From an uncultured Porphyromonadaceae bacterium (lineage in GTDB: Bacteria; Bacteroidota; Bacteroidia; Bacteroidales; Muribaculaceae), in contig CAOKFI010000002.1 in assembly GCA_948467675.1 (NCBI GenBank), positions 124,001-188,000 of the forward strand: a DNA stretch of 64,000 nt, given 5' to 3'. Positions 35,922 to 43,636 of this stretch are shown one piece after another. Position 1 is the first letter of the stretch; each line of letters begins with the position of its first letter. A program made the position numbers and the translations under genes. Under the pieces are notes generated by a model that saw only the letters and a program-made list of their open reading frames with translations, made no database searches and was not told the DNA's origin.

Positions 35922-36857
35922 TCAGTCACTTACTGTAACTACGGTTTTGATGACCTGCATGTCGGGATCGTGGCGCCGGGCTTTGCCGAGCCATCGCTGG
36001 AAAGAGGTGAAATCGGCCTCGCGCGGCATCAGATCCACTTCCTCTCCGCCTACGTTCACGCTTCGTCCGGTGCTGCTGCGGCGGTCGTTGGCTTTGGCAA
36101 ACCTGTTGGGCGAGAATATAACGTAGACCTGGTTCACGTCCATCTCCTTTCGGGCGTTCATCTTTATGCGCCGTGTCACGTCACGGTATTGAGGCTCTGC
36201 GCTTGCGCGGTCGAAGAACACATATTCCTGTCCTGCCTTTACGGGATATGCGCCTTCGCTCATCCCGTCCATCGGCACAAGGCTCTGCAGGGTCATGGCA
36301 TCGTTGTCGTCGCCTATGTATATGGCCAGATGTCCGTCGACAGGCGATGTGAAGTATATGTACATGTAGTCGCCTACCTTGTAGCTGAAGTTGCGCACCA
36401 GATTGCGGTCCTTGTCGGTTCCGTTGTAGAGCAGCCGTGTGTCTATGTCGATGCGGTTCATCGGAATCTCCCGTATGCGCCCCTTCAGGGTCACTTCATA
36501 GAGGGTCTCGTTGTTCATCGGGGTGATCTGCCATATCGTGTCGCCTATGGTCTCGATCCACTCGCCTCTCACATCGCTTTCGGCTATGGAGTAGAAATCG
36601 TCGCGTTCGCTGTCGGTGGAACTTTGCATGAACGACAGATTCGACATCGATACAGCCGATCCGAATTCACGTCCTATTGCATCGAGCTGGGCGCGGTTTA
36701 TGGCCTCCTGGCGAGCCTGGAACGGCATCATGGAGTGCGGGGCGTAGTACACTGCGTGGCCAGTGACTGTACGCACCTTGTCGGCGCTGACACCGGCGGC
36801 TCCTGCCGCAGCAAGCAGCGCTATGGCTATGGTTGCAAGTTTCCGGTTCATCATCAT
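35922..36857 (-). CDS. DUF4384-domain exported protein
   Basis: This 311-residue protein has a signal peptide (hydrophobic residues 8-24, cleavage near VSA). Residues about 45-130 (FQARQEAINRAQLDAIGREF) resemble the LPP20/FlgT-like domain found before DUF4384. Residues 160-250 match DUF4384 (VGDYMYIYFTSPVDGHLAIY, LVPMDGM, VKAGQEYVFF). DUF4384 proteins are repeatedly found beside caspase-domain genes. Three Met codons in a row make the exact start uncertain by two residues; a long upstream extension overlapping the caspase gene was rejected. Spacing is 29 bp to the caspase gene and 22 bp to the barrel gene. Confidence 0.8.
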   Translation of the reverse strand: MMMNRKLATIAIALLAAAGAAGVSADKVRTVTGHAVYYAPHSMMPFQARQEAINRAQLDAIGREFGSAVSMSNLSFMQSSTDSERDDFYSIAESDVRGEWIETIGDTIWQITPMNNETLYEVTLKGRIREIPMNRIDIDTRLLYNGTDKDRNLVRNFSYKVGDYMYIYFTSPVDGHLAIYIGDDNDAMTLQSLVPMDGMSEGAYPVKAGQEYVFFDRASAEPQYRDVTRRIKMNARKEMDVNQVYVIFSPNRFAKANDRRSSTGRSVNVGGEEVDLMPREADFTSFQRWLGKARRHDPDMQVIKTVVTVSD

Positions 36858-36886
36858 GGATGTGTATGTCTGTGTTATTTTCGGTA

Positions 36887-38836
36887 TCAGTCGAGCAGAG
36901 TCCTTGACCGCCAGCTGTCGCCGAGAGTGGGCGATGCATTGACTGTAGGTGTCTGGTGCTTGTTCTTTTTGTCGTAGGCCTTGTTGTCGACATCGCGCAG
37001 CAGAGCGTCGCCGAGCTCGCCGAGTGATATGGCGCCTTTCGACTGCTGCAGGTGTTTGAGCAGATAGTAGGTAAAGAATCCGTGCTGCTGGTCGTCGTAG
37101 GCCATTGCGGTCTGGTTGCCTGCGGTTGCGCTGAACACCACGGTGTTGCCTTTGGCCACCACATCCTCCACCTCGTATTCGACGAATCGTTCGGCAAACA
37201 GCATCTCGTTGCCGCGAGTGGCTCCGCTGAAACAAGCGTCGAGAAACACGGTCACGCTTTTCGTGGGCATGTCGTCGAGGCGGGCATATAGCTGTTCGAG
37301 CTCGAAGCAGGACTCGAAGTCGGTACCCGAAGCATCGGTAGGGAGCAGGTGTGCGGTGCCGCGTGACACATCTGGAACGCCGTGTCCGGCATAATAGAAT
37401 ATGATGTCGAGCTTGTCGGGGTTCATGCGAGTCTTTTCCTCCAGATACCGTAGCGGCTCGCGTATCTCCGACAGGGTGGCGTCGTAGCGTTCGCGTATGT
37501 TGTCCTTCGGTATGCCGAGCACTTTCTGGCAGTATTCGGCGAATGTGGCTCCGTCGCGCTTGGCGTATGCCACGTCAGAGAAGTACTTGTAGTTCTCGTT
37601 GCCGATTATGACCACGTATGTATTGGGGCGCTGTATGTCGGTGATCGGTATGTTTATGTCGACATCGCTCTGTCCGGCCTTGGTCGCTGCCAGGGTCTCG
37701 GTCTGTACGGGCGTGAAGTTGAGGGTCGGCATGTAGTCGCTTTCGGGCTGCAGAGGAGTGCTGGCTGTGACTTCCTGCGCGCGCAGGGCTGTGAGGGCTT
37801 CATTGGCTTTCCGCAGACCTTCGGCGTCGCCGGTCAGGTTGTGGCACTGTGCCAGCGCGTGGGCCACGTTGATGGCGTAGGGCGATGAGTCGAGGATCTC
37901 CTGCAGCACCGGTACAGCTGCCGTCAGATATGCGTTGGCCAGGGCCATGCCTGTGGTGTCGCCGCTTTCCGCGATGCGGGTATGTGTGGCTATGGCCGCG
38001 TTGTAGAGGTTGAATCCGTAGTGGCATGCGTAGTCGAGGCTCTGCGGATTGGCCTTGTGCAGTCCGGCGAATATCTTGGCCGCTTTTTCGGGCCGGTCCG
38101 TGCGCTCGTACATCTTGCCTTTGTATTCGATGAGTGTGGTGTGGTCGGGGCGCATGGCTATGGCTTTGTCGAGAAATGTCTCCATGCGCTTTTCATTGCC
38201 GGTTTTCAGACATGATTCCACGCCGATCACGACCATGTTCCAGTTCTGGGGATATGCCTCGGATCCCTGCGATGCGATGTAGATGGCGTTGTCGTAGTTG
38301 CGTAGTTCGAAATAACTGCGCGACAGCCCTTCGAAGGCCATTTCGCGTTTCGATACATCGCCGCTCGACAGGTATGCCTGGAAGTAGCGTATGGCTCTCT
38401 GGTAGTCGCCGCGGTTGTATATGTTTGTGGCCGCGAGGTGTGCCAGCACGGGGTATCCGAGCGTTTCCTGCAGCCGGTCGTCGCGCATGCCTGGGAGCAG
38501 CGACAGATCCACGTAGTCGGCGGCGAAATTCAGCACTCGCTCGGGATTGTTGAGCGAGGCATAGTGGTAGGCGGCGCGGCGCAGCTGCGGGAAGACCTCC
38601 TTGAGCGAGATCTTGGCACGGGACCATTCGTCGGAACCGGCTGCCGCGTTGCGCAGTACATCGGTGTAGGCCGTGTAGGCATGACGTAGCGACTGCCATG
38701 CGGTGTCGGCCGGCTGCTCTGTGGCCGACAGTGCTTTGAAGTCGGAGAAATAACTGTCGGCGGCGGCTATGTCGGCTTTTGTCTGCATATATGCCGGCAC
38801 GGCCAGAGCCAGAGTCATCAATATCTGTTTTATCAT
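36887..38836 (-). CDS. Exported TPR-caspase family protease
   Basis: A 649-residue protein with a signal peptide (MIKQILMTLALAVPAYMQTKA), a helical TPR region (about 22-350) and a C-terminal C14 caspase/metacaspase-type domain (about 400-640). The catalytic dyad is complete: His485 in YYAGHGVPD and Cys535 in FLDACFSGA. TYVVIIGNENYKY opens the domain and QHGFFTYYLLKHLQ is the conserved late helix. Bacterial caspases usually cleave after Arg/Lys or Asp and many act in cytoplasmic cell-death defence, but this one is predicted to be periplasmic. It lies 28 bp after the WD40 gene and 29 bp before the DUF4384 gene. The substrate is unknown. Confidence 0.88.
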   Translation of the reverse strand: MIKQILMTLALAVPAYMQTKADIAAADSYFSDFKALSATEQPADTAWQSLRHAYTAYTDVLRNAAAGSDEWSRAKISLKEVFPQLRRAAYHYASLNNPERVLNFAADYVDLSLLPGMRDDRLQETLGYPVLAHLAATNIYNRGDYQRAIRYFQAYLSSGDVSKREMAFEGLSRSYFELRNYDNAIYIASQGSEAYPQNWNMVVIGVESCLKTGNEKRMETFLDKAIAMRPDHTTLIEYKGKMYERTDRPEKAAKIFAGLHKANPQSLDYACHYGFNLYNAAIATHTRIAESGDTTGMALANAYLTAAVPVLQEILDSSPYAINVAHALAQCHNLTGDAEGLRKANEALTALRAQEVTASTPLQPESDYMPTLNFTPVQTETLAATKAGQSDVDINIPITDIQRPNTYVVIIGNENYKYFSDVAYAKRDGATFAEYCQKVLGIPKDNIRERYDATLSEIREPLRYLEEKTRMNPDKLDIIFYYAGHGVPDVSRGTAHLLPTDASGTDFESCFELEQLYARLDDMPTKSVTVFLDACFSGATRGNEMLFAERFVEYEVEDVVAKGNTVVFSATAGNQTAMAYDDQQHGFFTYYLLKHLQQSKGAISLGELGDALLRDVDNKAYDKKNKHQTPTVNASPTLGDSWRSRTLLD

Positions 38837-38864
38837 ACGATTTATCGCTTGTCCGTGTATTTCG

Positions 38865-40949
38865 TTAATATGGATCTACGAATAGTAGGGTTACGTTGAT
38901 TCTTCGGAACTGTCCGCCGCGCTCTTTGCTCACGTTGATGTCGTAGTTGACCGACACATCCATCTGCTGCAGGGCGTCCACCGATTTCATGATGTGGTCG
39001 CGCACGGCCTGTGCCCGCATGAATGCCAGCTGCGGGTTGGTGGCTATGCCGGTCGACGGTGTCACCGTGATGGCCGTCAGGTCATTGTCCACGCGGCAAG
39101 GCTCGTCGTTGAACTCGCCGAAAGAGCCGTCGTAGGCTATGGGGCGGTTGATCGGTGCGGCGTCGGCAGTGCCGGTGAGCGTTAGTATCACCTTCTTGCC
39201 CTGAGCCAGATATCCGGCCAGATCGTTCTCAAACGCTTCGTTTACGATCTGGAGCATCGACTGGGCAGCCGCCGACTCCTCGATACGGTATCGTCCGGGG
39301 GCGAAATCCTCATGATCCGAATATTCCGGATCGACGGTGTATGTGAAGTCGACCTGATAGTTGTTGATCCGTTTGCCGGAGGCATCGGTGGTAGGAACCA
39401 GGCGTGAGCTCACCTCGATCGCCGTGTGTTCGGAAATGGAGCTGTTGCGCAGCGCTTTCTCGACCACATCCTCTTTGATGGACTGGAGCTTGGCGGCCTC
39501 GCGGCTCTGTTGCTGCATGATCTCGAACGGCACGAGCGATGCATCGTCGTTTTTCAGGAAGTCGAGATTCTGGCGGCTCAGGTTGTCGAAACGGTATGTC
39601 TTGCCGTTGGCCTTGTTGTAGACCTCAGTGTAGATCAGCTCGAAATTGTCGTCGGCGGTAAGACCGTAGACCGAGTTGCGGAATTCGAGATCTTCGGCGG
39701 AGAACGAGGTGAGATCCTCTTCCCCGACTGTCAGATACACTTCGGCGAACGAGCCGATGCTGAGTGTGAGTGCGCCTGACTCAGGATTGTAGCCGCCGAG
39801 TGTCACATCCTCGTGTGCTATGAGGTCGCCTGCGAGTCCGGTAGTGATCTCGTTGGCGAAAAGCGATCTCTGCTTCTTGCGTGTCTCGTCGTTGACGCGC
39901 TGCCGGTATTCATCTTCGGTCTCCATCGGTCTCATCATGGACCATTCGAGCATGCGGGCGTTGAGCTCGTCCTCGAGCAGTTTAGTGTAGTTGGTGGCGA
40001 ATCCGACCACGCGTTTGTATTTTATCGACAGCGGCGCATTGTATATTATGTAGACATTGCCCTGTCCGTCCTTTACGAAACGGGTGAAGGCAATGGTACC
40101 TTCCGGATCCTTGATATAGGAGCGGTCGGATGAGTCGATGAGATTGTAGAACCCGATGGTGTTGCCGCCTGTCGCCACGGCCGCGTATTTGCCGTCGGGA
40201 TGAAAGGAGAGCGCGTTGGCGTCGCCGGGAAGCTCGACAGTGGTCGACACGATGAATTCCGGTGTGGAATATACCGTCAGCTTGCGGTCGGAGGTCACGG
40301 CTCCGAACTGTTTTGCGCCGGGATTGAATGCTATGTCCACGACAGTGGCCGGGAGTGTCAGTGTCTGGTGTGTCTTTTTGTCGGGAAGATTGACCACGGT
40401 CACCTTGCCGCCTTCGGCCGCGGCTATGTAGAATCCGTCGGAACTGGCCGTCATCATGACCGGATTCGTGCCTGTGGCAATCTCGCCGGCAGGGGCGAAG
40501 GTGCGCGAATCGAACAACTTGACAGAGCCGTTGTCGGCGACTGCCAGATAGCGGCTGTCGGGAGTATAGCAGATGGCCGTGGGGGCGGTGAGTCCTTTGA
40601 TCGTGGCTGATTTGATATTGGCGTGTCCGAGCGGTCTGATATCTACTTTAGCTTTTTTACCTGTGCCGCTGAGAAATGCTATCGAATGTCCGGCCGGGTT
40701 GATCTTGATGTCGGTCACGGCCGATCCGGCTGAACCGACCTCGAAGCCTTTCATGTTGTAGGCTTTCCTGTCGGTTGAGAAAAACGACGAATACAGATAG
40801 TTGTCGATATGTTCGGGCTTGATTTTCTGTCGGTAGATCAGGTTCTTATCCGCTTTAATGCCGGATGCCGCCAGCGTTTCGGACTGTGTCTGTGCCGATG
40901 CACATACGATCATGGATATCAGGATGGCAGATATAGATAAACGTTTCAC
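38865..40949 (-). CDS. Exported WD40-propeller protein with a divergent OmpA-like C-terminal domain
   Basis: The first gene of the operon encodes 694 residues. A signal peptide ends at ASAQ (residue 20). Residues about 70-315 form WD40-like propeller blades (ITDIKINPAGHSIAFLSG-type repeats, with LAVADNGSVKLFD and HPDGKYAAVATGG). Residues 320-550 are of unknown fold. Residues 555-694 resemble OmpA: KVILTLTGTADAAP, then NPQLAFMRAQAVRDHI and GGQFRRINVTLLF, matching the GhtD, N..Ls..RA..V and RR.v positions of OmpA_C domains, with an insertion in between. OmpA domains bind peptidoglycan, so the protein may be fixed to the cell wall. Its promoter is at 41003-41034. Confidence 0.75.
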   Translation of the reverse strand: MKRLSISAILISMIVCASAQTQSETLAASGIKADKNLIYRQKIKPEHIDNYLYSSFFSTDRKAYNMKGFEVGSAGSAVTDIKINPAGHSIAFLSGTGKKAKVDIRPLGHANIKSATIKGLTAPTAICYTPDSRYLAVADNGSVKLFDSRTFAPAGEIATGTNPVMMTASSDGFYIAAAEGGKVTVVNLPDKKTHQTLTLPATVVDIAFNPGAKQFGAVTSDRKLTVYSTPEFIVSTTVELPGDANALSFHPDGKYAAVATGGNTIGFYNLIDSSDRSYIKDPEGTIAFTRFVKDGQGNVYIIYNAPLSIKYKRVVGFATNYTKLLEDELNARMLEWSMMRPMETEDEYRQRVNDETRKKQRSLFANEITTGLAGDLIAHEDVTLGGYNPESGALTLSIGSFAEVYLTVGEEDLTSFSAEDLEFRNSVYGLTADDNFELIYTEVYNKANGKTYRFDNLSRQNLDFLKNDDASLVPFEIMQQQSREAAKLQSIKEDVVEKALRNSSISEHTAIEVSSRLVPTTDASGKRINNYQVDFTYTVDPEYSDHEDFAPGRYRIEESAAAQSMLQIVNEAFENDLAGYLAQGKKVILTLTGTADAAPINRPIAYDGSFGEFNDEPCRVDNDLTAITVTPSTGIATNPQLAFMRAQAVRDHIMKSVDALQQMDVSVNYDINVSKERGGQFRRINVTLLFVDPY

Positions 40950-41002
40950 TTGAAATGTGTGAAAGAATGTGTGGATGATAATGATGGTGTGCTAAAGTCA
41001 TG

Positions 41003-41034
41003 CAAAGATATGAAACTGAGATAAAAACTGCAAA
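41003..41034 (-). promoter_or_regulatory. Promoter of the WD40-caspase operon
   Basis: Reverse strand TTTG (41031-41034), exactly 20 bp, then TATCTTTG (41003-41010): a perfect Bacteroidetes promoter. The predicted start is about 50 bp upstream of the first ATG. Confidence 0.85.
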
Positions 41035-41063
41035 TCATGATCCTGATAAATGAGGATTTGCAG
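41028..41063. repeat. Inverted repeat overlapping the -33 element
   Basis: CTGCAAATC (41028-41036) and GATTTGCAG (41055-41063) are perfect inverted copies separated by 18 bp. The left arm contains the -33 TTTG of the WD40-caspase promoter on the reverse strand, so it is placed like an operator. Confidence 0.6.
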
Positions 41064-41079
41064 CATTTATTCCGTTTTT

Positions 41080-41100
41080 CCGGCATGCTTATCATGCCGG
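41080..41100 (-). terminator. Hairpin after the NanM-like gene
   Basis: CCGGCATG and CATGCCGG form a perfect 8 bp stem with a 5-base loop, 19 bp past the stop of the mutarotase gene. There is no T run on the reverse strand (an A run follows), so it may stabilise the 3' end rather than terminate on its own. Confidence 0.4.
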
Positions 41101-41119
41101 ATGCGTCGCGGTACGGCTG

Positions 41120-42187
41120 CTAACGGAGTGTGTCGAATGGAATCAGGGCTATCTGCGGGGTGCGGATGCCCGGTTTCAGCTCTCCTTCGATGACGAGTAT
41201 GCCGGAGGGTGTCACGGCTATGCCTGCCCCGGCGCGAGCAAGCGAGAAATTGTTGCTGCCGCAGTTGCGCCAGCTGTCGGTGGCTGGATCGTAGACCCAT
41301 GCGTCGCCCTGGAAACGGTACGACGACTGCGGTCGCAGCTGATATTCGCGGATCTGTTCCCGGGTATTGTATTTCAGTGCTTCTGCGAATATCTCGCGGT
41401 CGACTCCTCCGGCGCAGAATATACGGCCGTCGGGAATAGTGGCGCTGACGGCGCCGGTGAATGTGCCTCCGGCAGGGTGCGGTGCCACAGGAGTCCAGCT
41501 GTCGGTATCGGGATCATAGCACAAACCCCGGCCTGACACCTCGCCGGTGGCGGTGTTGCATCCGTACCACAGATACAGTTTCCCATTGGACGATGCCATG
41601 ACTGGTTGCACAGCCGGCGATGGAAGAGGTGCTATCGGAATCCACATTCTGTTGGAAGATTCGGTGTCGAGCATCCATACCGTAGCCGATGGCTTCCCGT
41701 CTGCTATACCTCCGGCTACATACACTTTGCTGCCGATTATGGCGGCCGCGCCTTCGCTTACGGCTGCGGGAAGGTCGGGCCAGGAGCGGTCGATGAGGTA
41801 AATCTCGCGCTCGCCGGTGCGGATCTTGAACACCTGGCGCGACTGTCCGCTGTATCCGGTGCCGCCTATGCAGAGCAGCCCGTCGCCGAGGGGCACACTC
41901 ATGCCGTAGGCCAGTGGCTGCGGCAACGTTCCCCTGAATTGCCATTCCCGGTTTTCACCGTGCTTTGTGAATATTTCGTAATAGAAGTGTTTGCGTCCGC
42001 CATCCGCCGCCGGGACATCCGGGAAGTTTGCGCCGCCCGCCATGACTATGGTGTCGCCTACGGCACCGGCGAACATAGCCGATACCCCTTTTTCATATCC
42101 TGTCGGTCTGGTGGCTCCGGGTTCATAGAGCGGTGCAGGAGCAGTTATCTGGATGGCTGTGATGAGTGCGATTATAAGTGCTGTCAT
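41120..42187 (-). CDS. Cyclically permuted mutarotase family protein (NanM-like kelch propeller)
   Basis: A 355-residue protein of six kelch-type blades. Blade signatures such as DTIVMAGGANFP, LLCIGGTGY, VYVAGGIADG and RIFCAGGVD recur about every 50 residues. It corresponds to the cyclically permuted form of N-acetylneuraminate epimerase (NanM), which speeds the alpha/beta interconversion of sialic acid or a related sugar. The N-terminal hydrophobic stretch (residues 2-16) is a probable signal peptide. It has its own -7 element (TATCTTTG at 42208-42215). The real sugar is uncertain as no sialic acid genes are in the window. Confidence 0.8.
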   Translation of the reverse strand: MTALIIALITAIQITAPAPLYEPGATRPTGYEKGVSAMFAGAVGDTIVMAGGANFPDVPAADGGRKHFYYEIFTKHGENREWQFRGTLPQPLAYGMSVPLGDGLLCIGGTGYSGQSRQVFKIRTGEREIYLIDRSWPDLPAAVSEGAAAIIGSKVYVAGGIADGKPSATVWMLDTESSNRMWIPIAPLPSPAVQPVMASSNGKLYLWYGCNTATGEVSGRGLCYDPDTDSWTPVAPHPAGGTFTGAVSATIPDGRIFCAGGVDREIFAEALKYNTREQIREYQLRPQSSYRFQGDAWVYDPATDSWRNCGSNNFSLARAGAGIAVTPSGILVIEGELKPGIRTPQIALIPFDTLR

Positions 42188-42207
42188 ACTGAATGTCTTG
42201 AATATTG

Positions 42208-42215
42208 CAAAGATA
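42208..42215 (-). promoter_or_regulatory. Promoter -7 element of the NanM-like gene
   Basis: Reverse strand TATCTTTG, 21 bp before the start codon and directly after the mgsA terminator. Confidence 0.5.
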
Positions 42216-42256
42216 TAAAAATATCCGGCACCCTATGTGTTACGGATGCCGGATAT
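42216..42256 (-). terminator. Terminator of mgsA
   Basis: ATATCCGGCA (42221-42230) pairs with TGCCGGATAT (42247-42256); on the reverse strand TTTTTATATC follows. Confidence 0.8.
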
Positions 42257-42291
42257 GGTAGGAGATTGTGTATGAAATGTTATGGCAGAAG

Positions 42292-42741
42292 TCAATGCGT
42301 GCGGTCGAACTCCACGTAGCGTTGTTCGATCGGCCGGTAGTTTTCGTCATTCCAGAGGGTGCTCGATATCATAAGGTCGGCGCTTATGCGGTTGCATGCG
42401 ATAGGCACGTTGTGCAGACGGCATTGCCGCAGAAGCATCTGTATGTCGGCCTCGTGGGGCTGCGCGCTCAGATCATCGATCAGGAAAACGGCTAAATCCA
42501 CCTCGTTGCGTACGACCATGGCCGCGATCTCGGCGTCGCCACCCATCGGGCCTGAATTCATGCACGTTATGTCAGACGGTATTCCCATCTCGTCGAACGC
42601 TTTCTTTATGAGGCTGCCGGTAGTACCCGTGCATACCAAATGCTGGCGCGACAGATAATCGGCGTTGTAACAGGCCCAGTCTACCATGTCGGCTTTGCGT
42701 TTGTCGTGGGCTACCAGCGCTATGGTCAGTTTATGTTTCAT
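42292..42741 (-). CDS. mgsA: Methylglyoxal synthase
   Basis: The enzyme converts dihydroxyacetone phosphate to methylglyoxal and phosphate, a bypass that relieves sugar-phosphate stress. The 149-residue protein has the family motifs LVAHDKRK (phosphate site), CTGTTGSLI, NSGPMGGDAEIAAM (with the catalytic Asp) and the C-terminal HNVPIACNRISADLMI region. The start at 42741 was preferred to the longer frame because MKHKLTIALVAHDKRK is the conserved N-terminus. It diverges from the creatininase-family gene. Length is standard. Confidence 0.95.
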   Translation of the reverse strand: MKHKLTIALVAHDKRKADMVDWACYNADYLSRQHLVCTGTTGSLIKKAFDEMGIPSDITCMNSGPMGGDAEIAAMVVRNEVDLAVFLIDDLSAQPHEADIQMLLRQCRLHNVPIACNRISADLMISSTLWNDENYRPIEQRYVEFDRTH

Positions 42742-42795
42742 AATGTGATATAATTGAACTGTTCTGATATATAAACACACATCGGTCCCCGCTGG

Positions 42796-42828
42796 TTTGC
42801 TTCAGATCGTTTATTTGTGTTAACTTTG
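42796..42828 (+). promoter_or_regulatory. Promoter of the creatininase-family gene
   Basis: TTTG at 42796-42799, a 21 bp spacer and TAACTTTG at 42821-42828. The predicted start near 42835 leaves room for ATG 42855 better than for ATG 42843. Confidence 0.75.
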
Positions 42829-42854
42829 TATGCATAAACATAATGCTATTGATT

Positions 42855-43625
42855 ATGGATAATAAAACGATCGACCTTTCGATAAGCAATTATGGTACCG
42901 CACGTGATCTGGATTATGACATTGTCCTGCTGCCATGGGGTGCTACCGAACCTCATAATCTGCATCTGCCGTATCTGACGGACTGCATCCTGTCGCACGA
43001 TGTGGCTGTGGATGCCGCCCGTCTGGCCGGTGAGCGTTACGGAGTCAGAGCCATGGTCATGCCTGCGTTATTTGCCGGATCGCAGAATCCCGGACAGCGT
43101 GATCTGAAATTCTGCATACATTACCGGCAGGAGACCCAGAAAGCCATACTGACCGACATCGTGGCCTCGCTTTACAATCAGGGGCTGCGGCGGATGGTGA
43201 TCGTCAACGGGCATGGCGGAAATTCCCTGAAAGGGATGATACGTGATCTGGCTGTGGACTATCCCGATTTTCTCATAGCGTTGAGCGACTGGTTCACGGT
43301 ATGTCCTGCGAAGGAATATTTCGAAGCGCCGGGCGACCACGCTGACGAACTCGAGACGTCTGTGATGATGCACTACCATCCGGAACTTGTCGATCTGGCG
43401 ACAGCCGGCAAAGGCGCCAGAACCGGTTTCGCTGCTCCGTCGCTCCAGCGCAAGACGGCCTGGATTCCACGTAACTGGCTGCGGGTGACATCCGATACCG
43501 GCATAGGCGATCCTTCGGCAGCGACAGCTGAAAAAGGTGGCCGTTATGCCGCCGCGGTGGCGGCGCGTTATGCCGAACTTCTGAACGATCTCGTCAAGGG
43601 CAACATTTACGCTGACCGGATCTGA
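42855..43625 (+). CDS. Creatininase-family amidohydrolase
   Basis: A 256-residue metal-dependent amidohydrolase of the creatininase/formamide-hydrolase fold. Ligand residues are in LPWGATEPHNLHLPYLTDC (Glu, His, Asp), NGHGGNS and GDHADELETS. Family members open cyclic amides or cleave formamides, for example creatinine, or the formamidopyrimidine step in riboflavin/F420 synthesis, so the substrate remains open. An alternative ATG four codons upstream (42843) would leave almost no leader after the promoter. gluQ follows after 11 bp and is probably on the same transcript. Confidence 0.8.
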   Translation: MDNKTIDLSISNYGTARDLDYDIVLLPWGATEPHNLHLPYLTDCILSHDVAVDAARLAGERYGVRAMVMPALFAGSQNPGQRDLKFCIHYRQETQKAILTDIVASLYNQGLRRMVIVNGHGGNSLKGMIRDLAVDYPDFLIALSDWFTVCPAKEYFEAPGDHADELETSVMMHYHPELVDLATAGKGARTGFAAPSLQRKTAWIPRNWLRVTSDTGIGDPSAATAEKGGRYAAAVAARYAELLNDLVKGNIYADRI

Positions 43626-43636
43626 GGCATTGTGGC

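Noticed and set aside
36887-38836. Caspase gene as part of a CRISPR-associated or CBASS/gasdermin defence island
   Set aside because: No CRISPR array, Cas gene, nucleotide cyclase, gasdermin or transposon is nearby, and the protein has a signal peptide.
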